Shown here: positions 11,304-22,657 of the stretch, piece by piece
How positions within the stretch are numbered: position 1 is the stretch's first letter
How the letters are laid out: each line of letters opens with the position of its first letter
DNA from: Diphasiastrum complanatum
Taxonomy: Eukaryota > Streptophyta > Lycopodiopsida > Lycopodiales > Lycopodiaceae
DNA: 64,000 bases
Direction of reading: 5' to 3'
Assembly: GCA_029204225.1 (NCBI GenBank)
Contig: CM055109.1
Span: 33,320,099 to 33,384,098 of the forward strand
Notes under the pieces: generated by a model
The model's input: the letters and a program-made list of their open reading frames with translations, nothing else
The model's database searches: none
Told to the model about the DNA's origin: nothing
Program-made: the position numbers and the translations under genes

Positions 11304-12060
11304 ATGGATTCTCAAAGTAAAGCTGGTCTTATCACAAACAAGCTGAATGGATCCAATTATCATTTGAGAAAATTTAAGATGAAGACCTTGCTAATTGCCA
11401 GCGAATTATGAGATGTTGTTACAGGTATAGAAGTAAAACCTGAAGACGATGACTCAAAGTGGAAATCGAAGGATGATAAAGCTTTCGCACTTATTGTCCT
11501 CAATATATCAGATACACAGATTGGACACATAGCCAAAGCTTAAACGTCAAGAGACTTTTGGGACATGTTGAACTCAATATATGACGTGAGGGACGTAACT
11601 ACTAAGTTACATCTATGAAGAAAATTCTTCACATTCAAGATGTCTACTAGTGATTCTCTTCAGAGTCACATTAACCATTTTAAGAATCTCTTGCAACAGA
11701 TGGCCACTGTCAAATCAGTCATAGACGATCAAGACGCAATTATGACATTGCCTTCTAGCTTGCCCTCTACATATGAGAACTGGGTGATGATTATATTGAC
11801 ACACTCAGATTTACTATGTTGCTGCAAGAAGACAATAGAAGAAGTCAAGACACTTCGTCTACTTCCTCCTCTCAGGCTCTATTTGTCAACAAATGTTCGA
11901 AGTGACAGAAGTAGAAAGGCTCCAAGAAGGCTGCAACAAATCAAAAGCTGACTCAAGGTCAAGAACAATCATCAAATCCACAATAAAAAAAAAAGATGTT
12001 TTGCAGGTATTGCAAGCGCAATAACCATGAGATCATGGATTGCCAGGGAAACTCCTTAGA
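11304..12060 (+). pseudogene. Copia gag pseudogene (family R2)
   Basis: Starting at ATG 11304 the translation reads like a copia Gag: an N-terminal block with LNGSNYHLRKFKMKTLL, a UBN2-type capsid region continuing in the frame 11640-11951, and a zinc knuckle CRYCKRNNHEIMDC at about 12004-12045. At least three in-frame stops (about 11408, 11541, 11617) and frameshifts interrupt it, so it cannot make Gag. Homologous zinc-knuckle coding fragments occur on the minus strand at 15751-16100 and 34717-35030. No protease or Pol follows; the element is cut off near 12200. Confidence 0.75.
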
Positions 12061-12199
12061 TCCTGCTTACAAATCACAAACACAATGGATAACACACTAT
12101 GGAGGAACCACCCAACCAAGTAGAAGCATCCAATCAAACTCTAGAAGCTTCACCCCCAAGCCAAGGAACAAGAAGCATGAATGTAGAGTGAGAGCCTGG

Positions 12200-12577
12200 C
12201 AATGAATCCACAACCATAATAAGGAGTAGGGCGAGTTTGGACCCATTATATAAAGCCAAAAGCATCCTGGGCACATAGCCATGCATAGCCCTAAGTTTCC
12301 TATACATAGATTCATCTAGAATAGAGTCTTAAGCATGGACCAACTGTTCATAGAATTGCTATTGATAACTCTACACATGCATACACTGTCTCATACCTTG
12401 TCTAAACTCCATTTAGTGTGTTCTGGGCCTCACAAGGATATGAGTTACTTTTGGGTCACGTCCCATATGATGTGGCATAACTAACAGCTTGTTTTACTAG
12501 AGTACCATCGTGTATCCAAAAGGCTAGGAGTAAACTGTATCCTATGTACTAGTCCTCTCCTTAAACTGTTTCTATCC
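12200..12577 (-). other. Degenerate 3' flank of gypsy remnant, possible LTR
   Basis: On the minus strand the stop of the chromodomain frame is followed by a purine tract (GTTTAAGGAGAGGA near 12549-12562), placed like a polypurine tract. The remaining sequence should then be a decayed LTR, but no second copy exists to confirm it. Confidence 0.35.
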
Positions 12578-13345
12578 TTAGAGACTAAAATTCTTCTTTA
12601 TGCTATCAACTCTTTCCCATGAATCATCATCCTTAGTATGACCCTTCCACCGAATTAAGCACTCAGAGATAGAACGATTTCTCAATTGTTTATCTCTAGT
12701 TCTGAGCACTTTGTCAGGTTCCAAAGGTACACTAAGTGACAAATCTTCCACATGGGATAAATCCTCATCCGATCCAACTATATTACCATCATATAGACTT
12801 AGCTTCAAATGACTTACATGAAATAGTAGGTGTGTAGTCAATTTTCTTTGAAGATCGAGTTCATACGCCAAAGAACCAATTCTACGTACAATCCTAAAAG
12901 GTCCACAATAGTGGGTAGACAACTAATAATGCTTCCTTGTACGTAACATCTTAGAATCTTTTGGAATCCTAAGATATACCCAGTCATCAACTTTAAAATC
13001 TCTTGGAGATCTCTTAAGATTGGTATAGTGTTTAGCTCTATCCTGAGCACTTCGGATACTATCCTTAGCCACTTGCAACATCTCTTGCATATCATGCAAA
13101 AAATCAGCAAGCTTCTGGATCTTAACATACTTCATCTCAACATTTACTGGAGATCTAGGTTGAAACTTGTACATAAGTATAAAAGGACTGTAGCATGTAG
13201 CAGAATGTTTCCTACTATTATATGCAAACTCAACCAGCGGGAGATAATCTTCCCAATGAGATTGCCTGTGAGAAACATATGTCCTCAAACTATATTCCAT
13301 AGTTTGATTAGTCCTTTTTGTCTAGCCATCTGATTCAAGCATTTT
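12578..13345 (-). pseudogene. Ty3/gypsy integrase C-terminus with chromodomain (chromovirus remnant)
   Basis: Minus-strand frames 13300-12923 and 12922-12578 are in the same phase, separated by one TAG at 12923-12925. Upstream at about 13330 lies the degenerate end of the integrase core motif that precedes NQ-x3-EYSLRTYV. Then follow the FAYNSRKHSAT region, a GPY/F module (CGPFRIVRRIG, residues ~6-16 of the second frame) and a chromodomain (LIRWKGHTKDDDSWE near its C-terminus), which is typical of chromoviruses and helps target chromatin during integration. The catalytic part of integrase, RT and gag are absent. The element is dead. Confidence 0.85.
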
Positions 13346-13748
13346 CATTAAGTAAAATTTGCTTACCTTACTGATTGTAGTCTATAAGTGCTCGTGCACA
13401 ATACGAGACATATAAATCTATAAAGATACGGTTAATTGCCGATTTCTTGCATGTGCAGTACTCTGGATTGAGTTATAATTAATTGGGATTCTATGAAGGT
13501 GATGAAATTTTTTTGTATAAAATGAACCCTTTTGGAGGAATTATAGCTTAGTGTATCCTTGGGATTTGAGTTAGTATTCATGAGTAGAGGAAAACAATAT
13601 AAAAATTGTTGCATCTCAGAGTACTTATTTGGATGGAAAGATCAGACTAAGAATAATGATTCATGAGTAAGATTTGAAATTTTCAAGGATAATTTCATGT
13701 TTTATTTTTTCCATTCTGAGGACAGAACCTGATTAAGAGAGGAAGAAT
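13341..13748 (+). mobile_element. Gypsy 3' internal region with polypurine tract
   Basis: This non-coding piece ends in a purine tract (GATTAAGAGAGGAAGAA) directly before the TGTTACGG LTR start. It recurs in reverse orientation at 32877-33490, where it is again joined to the same LTR, so it belongs to that gypsy family's 3' end. It abuts the oppositely oriented integrase remnant on the left. Confidence 0.7.
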
Positions 13749-14219
13749 GTTACGGCCATATTCAGTTACAGACATAGAATAGTCCTAATATGGTAGACCG
13801 GCCCTCTAGTGTTCAAGTTTATTGGTCATGCCGAGATTTAATTCCACATCAACGCCTGTTGGTGACTAATGGCCTTGAGAGGACCCAGACACTCTAATTG
13901 AGACATATGGAGTAGTGCATATACGTGCGACTGCTATAGGAAGGAGGTATGCATGAAGAGCTGTGATCTATTTATAGTTGACCTGCATGGGGATTTCCTG
14001 GGTTCATGCACATGATCCTACTCTCTATATATTGACGTAGTGACTATTCCGTCAATGACTTGGTCTAGGTTACTTGTTGAGCTCTTCTCTTCTTGCTATT
14101 ACATGGCATGGCTCGGGGGCCATATCCAAGAGAATTCTCTAGAAGGGATCTAGGATTGGTTGGGTGATTTTGCTCCATAGTCTCTCTTGTTGTGTTTTCC
14201 TATCCTCATCTTAGGGGTT
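13749..14219 (+). repeat. Gypsy-family LTR, truncated on the right
   Basis: Begins TGTTACGGCC after a polypurine tract. Matching copies or pieces lie at 15579-15750 (-), 32800-32876 (-), about 34100-34716 (-), 55786-55958 (+) and 56486-56835 (-). The copy at 34100-34716 continues past the point where this one stops, so this LTR is interrupted at 14219 by the inverted copia LTR. Confidence 0.8.
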
Positions 14220-15332
14220 TGTCGGAAAGAGGTGTTGTGAAGATAGGTCTAGCTCAAAAAAGAAAACGAATGAAAATAATTTGAGTGTCTAGAAAGAAAA
14301 CTTTTCGTGCGTGGCAAAATAAACTATCTTTCTCTTTCACAATGCATGACTATGCCTATCAATTTCAAACAAAACAATAGTGATAGAAATTACGTTTGAT
14401 CTTATAGTAACTAACTTCGAAATCATCTGTACTATAGTGATTACGTAGCCAAACAACAAAGCATTGAATTATCAGACAAGTAATCGTATTGATTCAGTAT
14501 GGAAACTTAACAGAAGTAGATGAGTACAATAAGTTGTGGATCGAAACCGCATACTCTAAGCAATTTTTGAGTGGCTAAAAGAAAGTCTGAATCAAGCGCA
14601 ATATTGATAAGCAGTGGCGCAACAACAAGCTCTAAACAACTCTAAGAAGTGAGCTAGAATGCTCATGAGTGTTCAAGCTCGCTAGCTTGAGAGAGAGAGA
14701 GAGAGAGAGCTAACTATTCAAAAGCTTCTAATCATCTTAAAACTGTATAAATATGAACAACTATTTATACTAAAAAATTAGGTCGTAAATTGCGATTGCG
14801 AGTTGGTTATCTCCGTTGGCATCCATTCGGTTCCTTGTCATTGATTGATGATAAGTGGTGGGAATTGGTCGTTAAGTGTCTATCTGCATAACTGAACCAA
14901 ACTGTCACCTTTGCATAAATGAACCAAAACAGCCATAGGTGACACTGTCACAAAAAGCGACTGTGTCAGGATTTTGTGAAAACCCGACAAGTGTTTTAAA
15001 AACTAATTTAGGTTGTCCCACACATTGCCAGAGTCAATTTCTTAACATTTGAGACACTTTGGAAAAAGCAAAAAAAGGCGACTTCATATTTGCTCGCAAA
15101 TCCTCATGACAGGTGAAAAATGCAAAAAAAGAGACTGGATTTTTTCACAAGATTCCTAACAGGCGAAAAATGTGACACTGTGGTAACACTCCATGTAATT
15201 CTACAGATTGTGCAAAAACACTTGTAAAACTGCAGACTGTGTAAAGACAATGGAAAATCTGCAGAACTAGATAAACAAGGGATGAAGATTATAACTGATT
15301 ATTTGATTAGTGAGAAGGAGAATAATCCAACA
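14220..15332 (-). repeat. 3' LTR of copia family R2, inverted relative to 10054-11161
   Basis: The reverse complement of this 1113-bp segment matches 10054-11161 along its length, including the (GA)n microsatellite near 14690-14709. On the minus strand it starts TGTTGG right after a purine tract, so it is the 3' LTR of the Pol remnant at 15333-15578. It sits inside the gypsy LTR. Confidence 0.88.
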
Positions 15333-15578
15333 CTCCCTCTTAATTTGAATCCTTGAATGCCTTGACCTTCAAACTTAGTTCTACACAAAATCTTTTGTGT
15401 GATTCCAAACTTAATGCTTTGGTAAAAATATCAGCTGTCATATCTTGCGTTCTACAATACTGCAATCTGACCTCTTCGTTGAGAACTTTGCTTCTAACAA
15501 ATTGATACTTACTCTTCGAATGAGATCTAGGGTTGGCTGATACAGCAATGGCACTTTGATTATCACAAAACGTACATG
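15333..15578 (-). pseudogene. Copia RNase H C-terminal remnant (family R2)
   Basis: Minus-strand translation from 15578 reads FCDNQSAIAVSANPR, then a KYQFVRSKV block and a TADIFTKALS block before the stop at about 15346. These are the C-terminal RNase H signatures of Ty1/copia Pol. A purine tract (TTAAGAGGGAG) then leads into the LTR. The rest of Pol is missing because a gypsy LTR fragment begins at 15579. The same fragment recurs in plus orientation at 55959-56190. Confidence 0.8.
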
Positions 15579-15750
15579 CACTACTCCATATGTCTTAATT
15601 AGAGTGTGTGGGTCCTCTCAAGGTCATTAGTCACCAATAGGCCTCGACGTGGAATTAAATCTCGATGTGACCAATAATCTCGAACACTGGAGGGTCGGTC
15701 TACCATATTAGGACTAGTCCATGTTTGTAACTAAATATGGCCGTAACAAT
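15579..15750 (-). repeat. Gypsy LTR fragment (5' part)
   Basis: The reverse complement of this segment matches the first ~170 bp of the LTR at 13749, ending at TGTTACGG at about 15750. It separates copia RNase H from copia gag sequence. Confidence 0.75.
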
Positions 15751-16960
15751 GTATATCGAATCAGATACTATAAGCTCTCCAAAAATATCATAACTTCTTT
15801 TTTGTTGCTGCATCCTCTTATTTGCTTCCTTGTGCTTTAGAACTATCCTTGATTTTGTGATCTCTTGCAGTATTTGTAGAAGAGTTTGGTCCTGGTCTAT
15901 TGTTGATGTCGATCATGCAATTGTTGCGGTTAGAATCAGTTTGGTCAGCTTTGGTCTTATTCTTCTTCTTGGATTGTTGCCTTTGTAAATACACGACATT
16001 CTCTTGTTATGTGACGAGGATTAGGTCTTTTCTTCTTCATACTTCTTCAGCCCTAGATCCTAGCAAATGCAAAGCATCAAAAGATGAAGAGGGCTAAGTT
16101 GTCACACATAAGTTCATTTCGATGATAGCGTATTCATCAATCAAATTCACATGCTTTCTTATGAGTACACATCTAACACTACGATCTATTAACAGTAGCC
16201 ACTATGACCCATTAATACTACCCAACAAAAGATCAAGCTCACTTTTTTTTTTTTCTCTATCTCTCTTTCTCTATGACAAAAATGAAAGCAATAATCAAAT
16301 CCCACAATTACCATATCCAATAAACATAAAGATAGTAAGAAAATATGATAGATGGAGCAAGGACATCCAACTGAAAAATCAATAGAGGTTCTACTTGTTT
16401 TAATTTGACATTAAACATGTAAAATTAATCACAAAGTACCACTGTATATAGTGGATTTTAGGGCTTTGGCCTCACATCCTATTGACCGGTTTCCACCTCT
16501 CAAATTATTTTAAATTTGAAATTTTGCGGGAACATCTTTTTATTCACTAACTTGACTATTAGGCCTAACAACATTTTATTGCCGCAAAAAAGCCTCAAGT
16601 CATGTTATTAACTTTCAACTAATCAAATAACTATTTCATCATGAGTTTGGACTTAGACACGAAAGTGTCAAATCCCTCTCACTTATAAACGAATAATCTA
16701 GCTAGGGTTTCCTCGATATTCGTAAACCCTCCAACAATTATACATTGCTAACTAGGGAATGTTTGAATCACATCATGTTGACGGGTAGAACACCACATTT
16801 GGTGTCAAGATTTGTGAATGATAAGGATCAGTTGTTGTTACGTGTATTACGACATTTTGAATTGGCACCAGTTGGAAGTGTTTTGGGTGGGATAGCTTTG
16901 CCTACAACTGTGGCTGCTACAACATTATTAGAGTTTCCAAAATAAGCCAACTTACCTGTT
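15751..16960 (-). mobile_element. Composite unit U, copy 1 (contains copia gag zinc-knuckle remnant)
   Basis: Matches 34717-35860 in the same orientation and 54994-55785 in reverse. On the minus strand, 16100-15751 encodes a degenerate Gag end with a zinc-knuckle-like stretch related to the R2 gag at 12004. The remainder up to 16960 is non-coding sequence shared with the other copies. A 66-residue plus-strand frame at 16745-16945 is partly conserved at 35760-35860 but I do not recognise it. Confidence 0.6.
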
Positions 16961-17408
16961 AGGTGGGCCATTTAAAGGTATTTTGTATGTATAAGATTGT
17001 TTAAGAACTTAGACCTTTAGTCTTATAAAGTTGTTAGGTAGGCAGATTAGGATAAGTTGCTATAGGGATGAGTAGGGTGTGTTCAGTAATGTGTAGATAG
17101 GACAAAAAGCACCAAAAAGATTGTTTTTAGGGTTGTTGATTTAGAATGGAAAGATCATATTTGGGTAAAGAGGAATGGAAGTTGAACGGACCGAAAACAA
17201 CCACATGTGTGACGATTACGATCTTTGTGAAAAAGTACAATTTGGACCAAGAGTGGATCCTAATCTAATCCTCAAGAGGGATTGGATGTTAGATTTACTT
17301 GATCTATCAATCTATATAAGATTAAGATCAATCTAGATCAATTCTAGACATAAAAACTTAACAAGAACAATCATTAATGAAGGTAAATGTACTTGCTAGT
17401 TTTACGAG
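16961..17408. other. No gene recognised
   Basis: AT-rich sequence between repeats, with no ORF or repeat match that I noticed. Confidence 0.35.
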
Positions 17409-18010
17409 TGTGAAACTCTGTCAGAGTACAGACTCCAACCTAAAAATCAAGTAGACTATGATAGAAACTCAAAACATTCAAGAAAAATCAAGACAAATGG
17501 AGAGATTGACACAAAATTGCCTCCAAAACCAAGATTGGTGTATCATGTTGATTATGGCTAAATGTGGCTCTATATATACAATAAGTGAGATCTCGTGGTA
17601 CTGATCATCCCTTTGAACCCACATGTGTGAGGGTGCTTTGTCATATGATGATTCATCATGCAAAACTGACACTATATGGAGATCAACTTGGAAATCTTCT
17701 AGAAGTCAAAACTTGCCTACTTCAGCTTATTCCACATGTGTGAGCTATCCTCTGCACATGGGATGTGACACCTAACCAAAGTTTATGGCTCATGCAATCA
17801 ATAGATTGATGCCATGTGTCATATATCTAGAAAACTAGTTTTTGGCCATTTTAGCCACTAGAACTTGAATTAAATCATATGTACAACATATATGATTATG
17901 GTACATGACAAGTACACTAGTTTCACATGTGGAAACAGGCTCCACACATGTGTATTTATCTATATACAAGATTTTTGGCCTCTACCAAGCTTATTTTTGC
18001 ATTTTTGACA
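17409..18010 (-). repeat. Probable copia 3' LTR (minus strand), left edge tentative
   Basis: The right edge is well placed: GACA at 18010 is followed by CTCCTC, the reverse of a GAGGAG polypurine tract, as at the E1 LTR edge (39790). The left edge TGTGAAACTC at 17409 is chosen by similarity to other LTR starts. The segment contains several CACATGTG motifs, like the other copia LTRs in this window. Confidence 0.5.
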
Positions 18011-18450
18011 CTCCTCAAAAATCTAGCTTGGTAGATCTAGCTTGATGGAAAACATGATGATCTTGAACTTGACTCCATGGGCTAAATTGGTCTTTGTTGG
18101 TTCAAAAGGTGTGAAGATCAGCCAATGAGCTTGATGTTGATCTGAAATCACCATATCCATGATAGTGCTTCTTTGATGTTGACATCTTTGATGAGCTTGA
18201 GAGCTTTGCACCATCCTAGCACCTCCAAAATTGATTCCTTCCAATTTTCATGAAGATGTTTGACCTTGAGGCTTGCTCCTTCTTCATGTGCATGCTCCAT
18301 CATGAGAAAATAAAGATTTCTTCTTGATTTATTAGGATCACAAAGATTTAACATGATGTTACCATGATCTAGAGAATTAGACTCATCCAAATTGGCAAGA
18401 CGATGCATGCTATAATAACAAAATGTTTGTATCATATCTTCATGCGACGA
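18011..18450 (-). pseudogene. 3' internal remnant of a copia element related to E1
   Basis: Directly after the polypurine tract the sequence shares blocks with the E1 3' internal region (39791-40480): a GTGAAGATCAGCCAA block near 18109 and an ACCATATCCATGATA block near 18150. The minus-strand frame 18483-18148 (111 residues) ends with the same LSWIW tail as the E1 frame at 40480-39917. I do not recognise a catalytic domain in it. The homology to E1 is seen in the sequence; any function is unknown. Confidence 0.5.
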
Positions 18451-20115
18451 GTAAAACTCATTAAAAGAAAAACTTTCGAACAATAATATGATCGTGCGTC
18501 ATTTGCATCGATCTCAAGAAGACTTTTGTTAGCAAATGCATTGAAAATTGTAGTGTGTGATATGTTCTTTCTAAAATGTTTATGTAGAAATTTGTATGCA
18601 ATACAATGATACAGATTTCGTAATTGAGGCCATTACTTATAGACCCTAGTTTGAAACGTGTTCCCATTTGTCAAAACATGTGAACTTCTAGGCATTCACA
18701 CTCCATAATTTTCTTAATTCCTAAATTCTATTATGGGTGTTGGAACTAAAACATATAACTTACCATCAAAAGCGTCTTCTGTTAATAAGCAAAAAAGAAA
18801 ATCGAACCAAATTAATGAAACTGATTTTCCATACGATTGTATGTTTACAAGCATAATTATCATATATTTATTATAGGTTTGAACATGAAAGTTAACAAAT
18901 TATAAAACCTTTAACCATGTTTGATGTATTCACGTTTCAAATGATGATCCTACAATTCATGCAATATGAATCACACTTTATCTATGCCGGGAATGTCTTG
19001 TTGAAGATGATCGAATTCAAAAATAAGTTAGCACTACAAGTAGTATCCTTATACTAGATCTTGAGATTTTGTATCATGCAATGCACATCACACAATGATC
19101 AATCATAGCAAATGCCTTGGATGTACTTGGAGATTCTTGCTTCATGGTTGAGCTTTTTAGTGTTTGTTGTTTGAACGGATCTATTGTCACACATGTTCTT
19201 GAGTGTCTACGTTTTGTTTGTGAACTTTTCCTACATTTCTCTCTTGCCAAGTGGAGGCTTGGGTGATGAGATATCATGACATCGGGCTAGTCTAGCCTTT
19301 GTAAACATGCCATTATATTTTGAGCAATTCATCAGATGCAATATCATCATCGTCCAAAAAATTGATGTCATGTTCATTAATACTTTTGAAATATTATAAT
19401 CAACAATTGAATTCAACATAGACAAGAGACAATGAATGTGAATCTGATAATAAAGCCAATACATATGATGATGGTGCTATCCAATCTGTGCACCCTGGAG
19501 AAGGGCTTCAATGGCCATCTAGAATAGACTCTGGATGACTGATCTACATAATAATAGATAAACTCCAACTGTTGAGGAATGCTTCTCAATATGGTCAATC
19601 AGCCAAGCGACAAAAAAGATGCAAAATACCAAAAATGTGTTTTCGCATAGTGAGTTGGAAGGCCAAATGATGAAGAGGCCATACCGTCGGGGCCGTTGGG
19701 GGGCCCTCGGACCACCTGTTTCTCCGGGACTCCTCCCTCCGAACCCCCCAGGATCCCTTGCTATGCAATCCAGCCATCTCCTAACCATCACGGTCTCACA
19801 TTAGACCCATACTAACAACCGTGCTCAATAATGGCTTCTCCTCATAACAAGGGCCTTACAAATTTGAGCTCACGGTGAACTAGTGACAACAAACTGAGAG
19901 GTGAATGTTTAGTTATGTCTAGCAAGCTTCAAGAAAATTGACTATAGAGAGATCATGCACTTTGTTGGGGATTCATCTATGATTTATTTAGTAATATAGT
20001 ATATATAATTATCATTCTCCAAGAAAGAGAAGCAGTGCTATTCATATGATTTAATGATACAAATGGCAAAAGGATGGGTATTGAAAAGGTACTGGTTATC
20101 AACTGATATTTTGAT
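18451..20115 (+). repeat. Dispersed repeat R1, copy b (with insertion)
   Basis: Longest R1 copy. 18451-19330 matches 31881-32700 (copy c), and 19180-20115 matches 9330-9730 (copy a), except for about 530 bases at 19393-19922 that are absent from copy a. No coding capacity in the repeat itself. Confidence 0.75.
19393..19922. mobile_element. ~530-bp insertion in R1 copy b with a GC-rich core
   Basis: Comparison with R1 copy a (9533-9560) shows extra sequence here. Its core (about 19675-19760) is strongly GC-rich. I see no ORF that looks like a protein family; 60-90-residue frames exist on both strands through the GC-rich part, as expected by chance. Target-site duplications are not clear. Possibly a SINE-like or other small non-autonomous element. 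Confidence 0.45.
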
Positions 20116-21163
20116 TTTACTTTGACATCTAGTAACATCAAAGGTTTTGGTATTATCGTACTGGCGACAATATAGTTGTCACAAACATTATTGATTCCAA
20201 TTCAGAGTTAGAAGTGTATATGTTTTACTTTGGTAATTGTAGCCAAGAATCTTAGAGCACTAAGACTGAACATGGCAAAGACCCTACATTCCCTTGGTTT
20301 GATCGACGTAAATACCTATTAGCTATAGTCGGTCTCTTAGGTTTGGTAACTGTTTGGACAATGTTATAGTTGCCCTATTGAATCAGAATTAGACTAATAG
20401 TAATCAATAACAAATATGAAAATACTAACATATTGAACATTTGTTGGAAGAGAGATAAGAAGAAAGTCTACATAGCAGATAGATCAAACTATTGATTACT
20501 TCTCGTAAAACTCATACATCAAATGACACACTCTCAACTAGTTATAGTGCAAAGTAGTCTGTAGACGTACTTAAAAAATAACATGGCTGTTAACATGACA
20601 TCAAATGACACACTCTCACCTAGTTATAGTGCATAGGGGTTTGTAGACATTGCTTCAGAAATGACATGGATGTTAACATGACCAGTCACTTGGTTGGATT
20701 TACATCATTACATATCTACATCTTCAAAATAGTTTGGCCCCAGACATACCAAGGAGACCTCTATGACACAGGAGACAGCCTAATGATGCGACCATTGAAG
20801 AGGAGTTTGGCGACCCGATAAATTTACAATAATTGATTTGGAAAGGATAACAATAGATGGTGGAATAAGCAAGACAACAGATGCAAGAATTCGAAATCTG
20901 GAACATAGAGTACCAGTTATTTGGCGTCAACATGGTGTTGTGAATTTTTGTTGGACTACTCATATTGTATGGTCTGCTTTTTGCAGCAAGCAGTGGGTGG
21001 AAGATGCATGACTAAATTGTAAACCATAATATTATGCTATAGTTGGACATCATTTTGAATACCAAAATATGATGAATGAAATGCGGTTGATAATCAATTG
21101 TATGTGTACATGGTTGTTGATTCAAGATACTATACATAGTTAGGAAGATTTCTTAGAAAAATA
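20116..21163. other. Non-coding flank of E2 with an 82-bp tandem duplication
   Basis: Positions 20517-20598 and 20599-20682 are a tandem duplication of about 82 bp with about ten differences. The remainder shows only short frames that I do not recognise. Confidence 0.6.
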
Positions 21164-21900
21164 TGTGAAGAATTGAAAAAGAGTATCTATGTTAGATATA
21201 GGGGTCTTATGTTTTTTACATCAAGCATCTAGGTGTAGGATGTTGATAGGAATAAATTTGGCATAGATGGCAAATTATGCATTTCCACTTGTAATGCCAC
21301 TATTGAGCCAAAATAGAGTAAGAGGCTAAACACGTACCAATTAGAGTGTAGACAAGTGTAAAGCTTTTGTTTGATGAATTCCAAGAGGTCCAATAGGATT
21401 TAGAGGTGGAACCTTGTGAGGTCCAATAGGAAATTGAGGTGTGCTTGAATATAGTCCAATAGAATTAAGAGGTGCATGGATCAATGGTCCAATAGGATCA
21501 AGAGGTGACAAAGTATGGTCCAATCATAGTTAAGCATAGTGGTAGCTCGTGGATCTACTAGTATCATTGTACTCCTCATTTTGGATCTAATTGATTTGGT
21601 GATTTCATGGATTTTGTGAGTTATTGGATTTCTAGCTTTCTCTCTCTACCCGAGAGCTCATGATGCTTTTTCTCTCTCTACTCGAGGATATCAGCTTGTT
21701 TTTACTTAGATTATTTTTTGAATACTTCCCACACGTGTGGTTGATAGTTGGAAGTGATTGAATGCATGTAGTAGTGTGTTTTTGCCATAGATTCAAAGAT
21801 AGATCTTGAATCTCAATTTAGTCTTGATCTTGGTGCATCTACACACCTTAGGAGAGCACAAGTACATGTAGTGGATAGTCCACACATGTGAAACTCAACA
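21164..21900 (+). repeat. E2 5' LTR
   Basis: TGTGAAGAATTG...CAACA, 737 bp, followed at once by the primer-binding site TGGTATCAGAGC (21901-21912). Matches 30779-31514 almost throughout. Contains a GTGGATAGTCCAC near-palindrome (intact GTGGACAGTCCAC in the 3' copy) followed by CACATGTG near its 3' end. Confidence 0.93.
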
Positions 21901-21912
21901 TGGTATCAGAGC
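21901..21912 (+). other. E2 primer-binding site
   Basis: TGGTATCAGAGC, complementary to the 3' end of plant initiator-Met tRNA, abutting the 5' LTR. Confidence 0.9.
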
Positions 21913-22657
21913 CTACCTAAGGTTACCATGCATTTTGATCCATCTAAGTGAAAAATTTTTCATCAATCTTGAGCTAGAAGTTGTCAAGGCCCATTTTCCT
22001 AGCTATCTTGTTCAATCTTGGATCAAAAGAGATCAAAAGGACATTGATTGGGTCTGACCTGGTACTGTATGGAATCAGGTGCTCAGACACGTGTGAGGAA
22101 CATCCAATTTCAGTTTGGAAGTTCTCTCTCATGCTTGATCCATTTATCTTGCTTGATAGCTTGTTTTGAGGCTATTTTTGTCTAGTTTTTGATGCAATCA
22201 GTTTCATTCCATTTGGTTGAGCCAATCAGAAGCTATAAGCTTTTGAAGAGGGTTAGATAGGGCACCTAGACCTGGGTGGACACATTTGGTTTGGTCAAGA
22301 GATTGCTTGGTTGATCCAAAATCACAGTTGTATGCTTGCCAATCTCATCTATATGTGATCTAGGCACTGTTTTGAGATCTTAGTCATTTTGTTTCATGCA
22401 ATATCATTGTATTTGAGTCAAATTTGATTTCTTAGAGTACTTCACACGTGCTAAGAGTGTTTGATCCTAACTTTGCCTATACTCCATCATTTGATGTGAA
22501 ATAGATCTTGTTTTAGAGAGATTTGTGTAGCTAATGAGAATCAATTCACAAATAGTTGCAAGATCTTTCATAGGAGGTGATAGTACTCAATTATTGGATC
22601 CTATTGAAAGTGTGTAACAACATTTATTGTTCATCATTTGAGTTTTCTTCACTTCAA

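Noticed and set aside
12578-13345. Endogenous pararetrovirus
   Set aside because: The GPY/F module and chromodomain at the integrase end identify a Ty3/gypsy chromovirus; no movement-protein or coat-protein features were seen anywhere.
15900-16097. 65-residue hydrophobic ORF, with relatives at 34770-35030 and 55439-55711
   Set aside because: It is antisense to the degenerate copia gag C-terminus and is repeated only because the composite unit is repeated.
19519-19804. 60-90-residue ORFs on both strands in the GC-rich patch
   Set aside because: GC-rich DNA is poor in stop codons in all frames; no family resemblance.
19393-19922. Helitron (CTAG near the right end)
   Set aside because: A CTAG lies close to the right border, but there is no clear terminal hairpin, no convincing TC start and no A/T target pattern.
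21341-21523. 60-residue Pro-rich ORF, repeated at 30955-31137 and 49929-50111
   Set aside because: Lies within LTRs of E2 and E1; repeated because LTRs are repeated, with no independent sign of translation.
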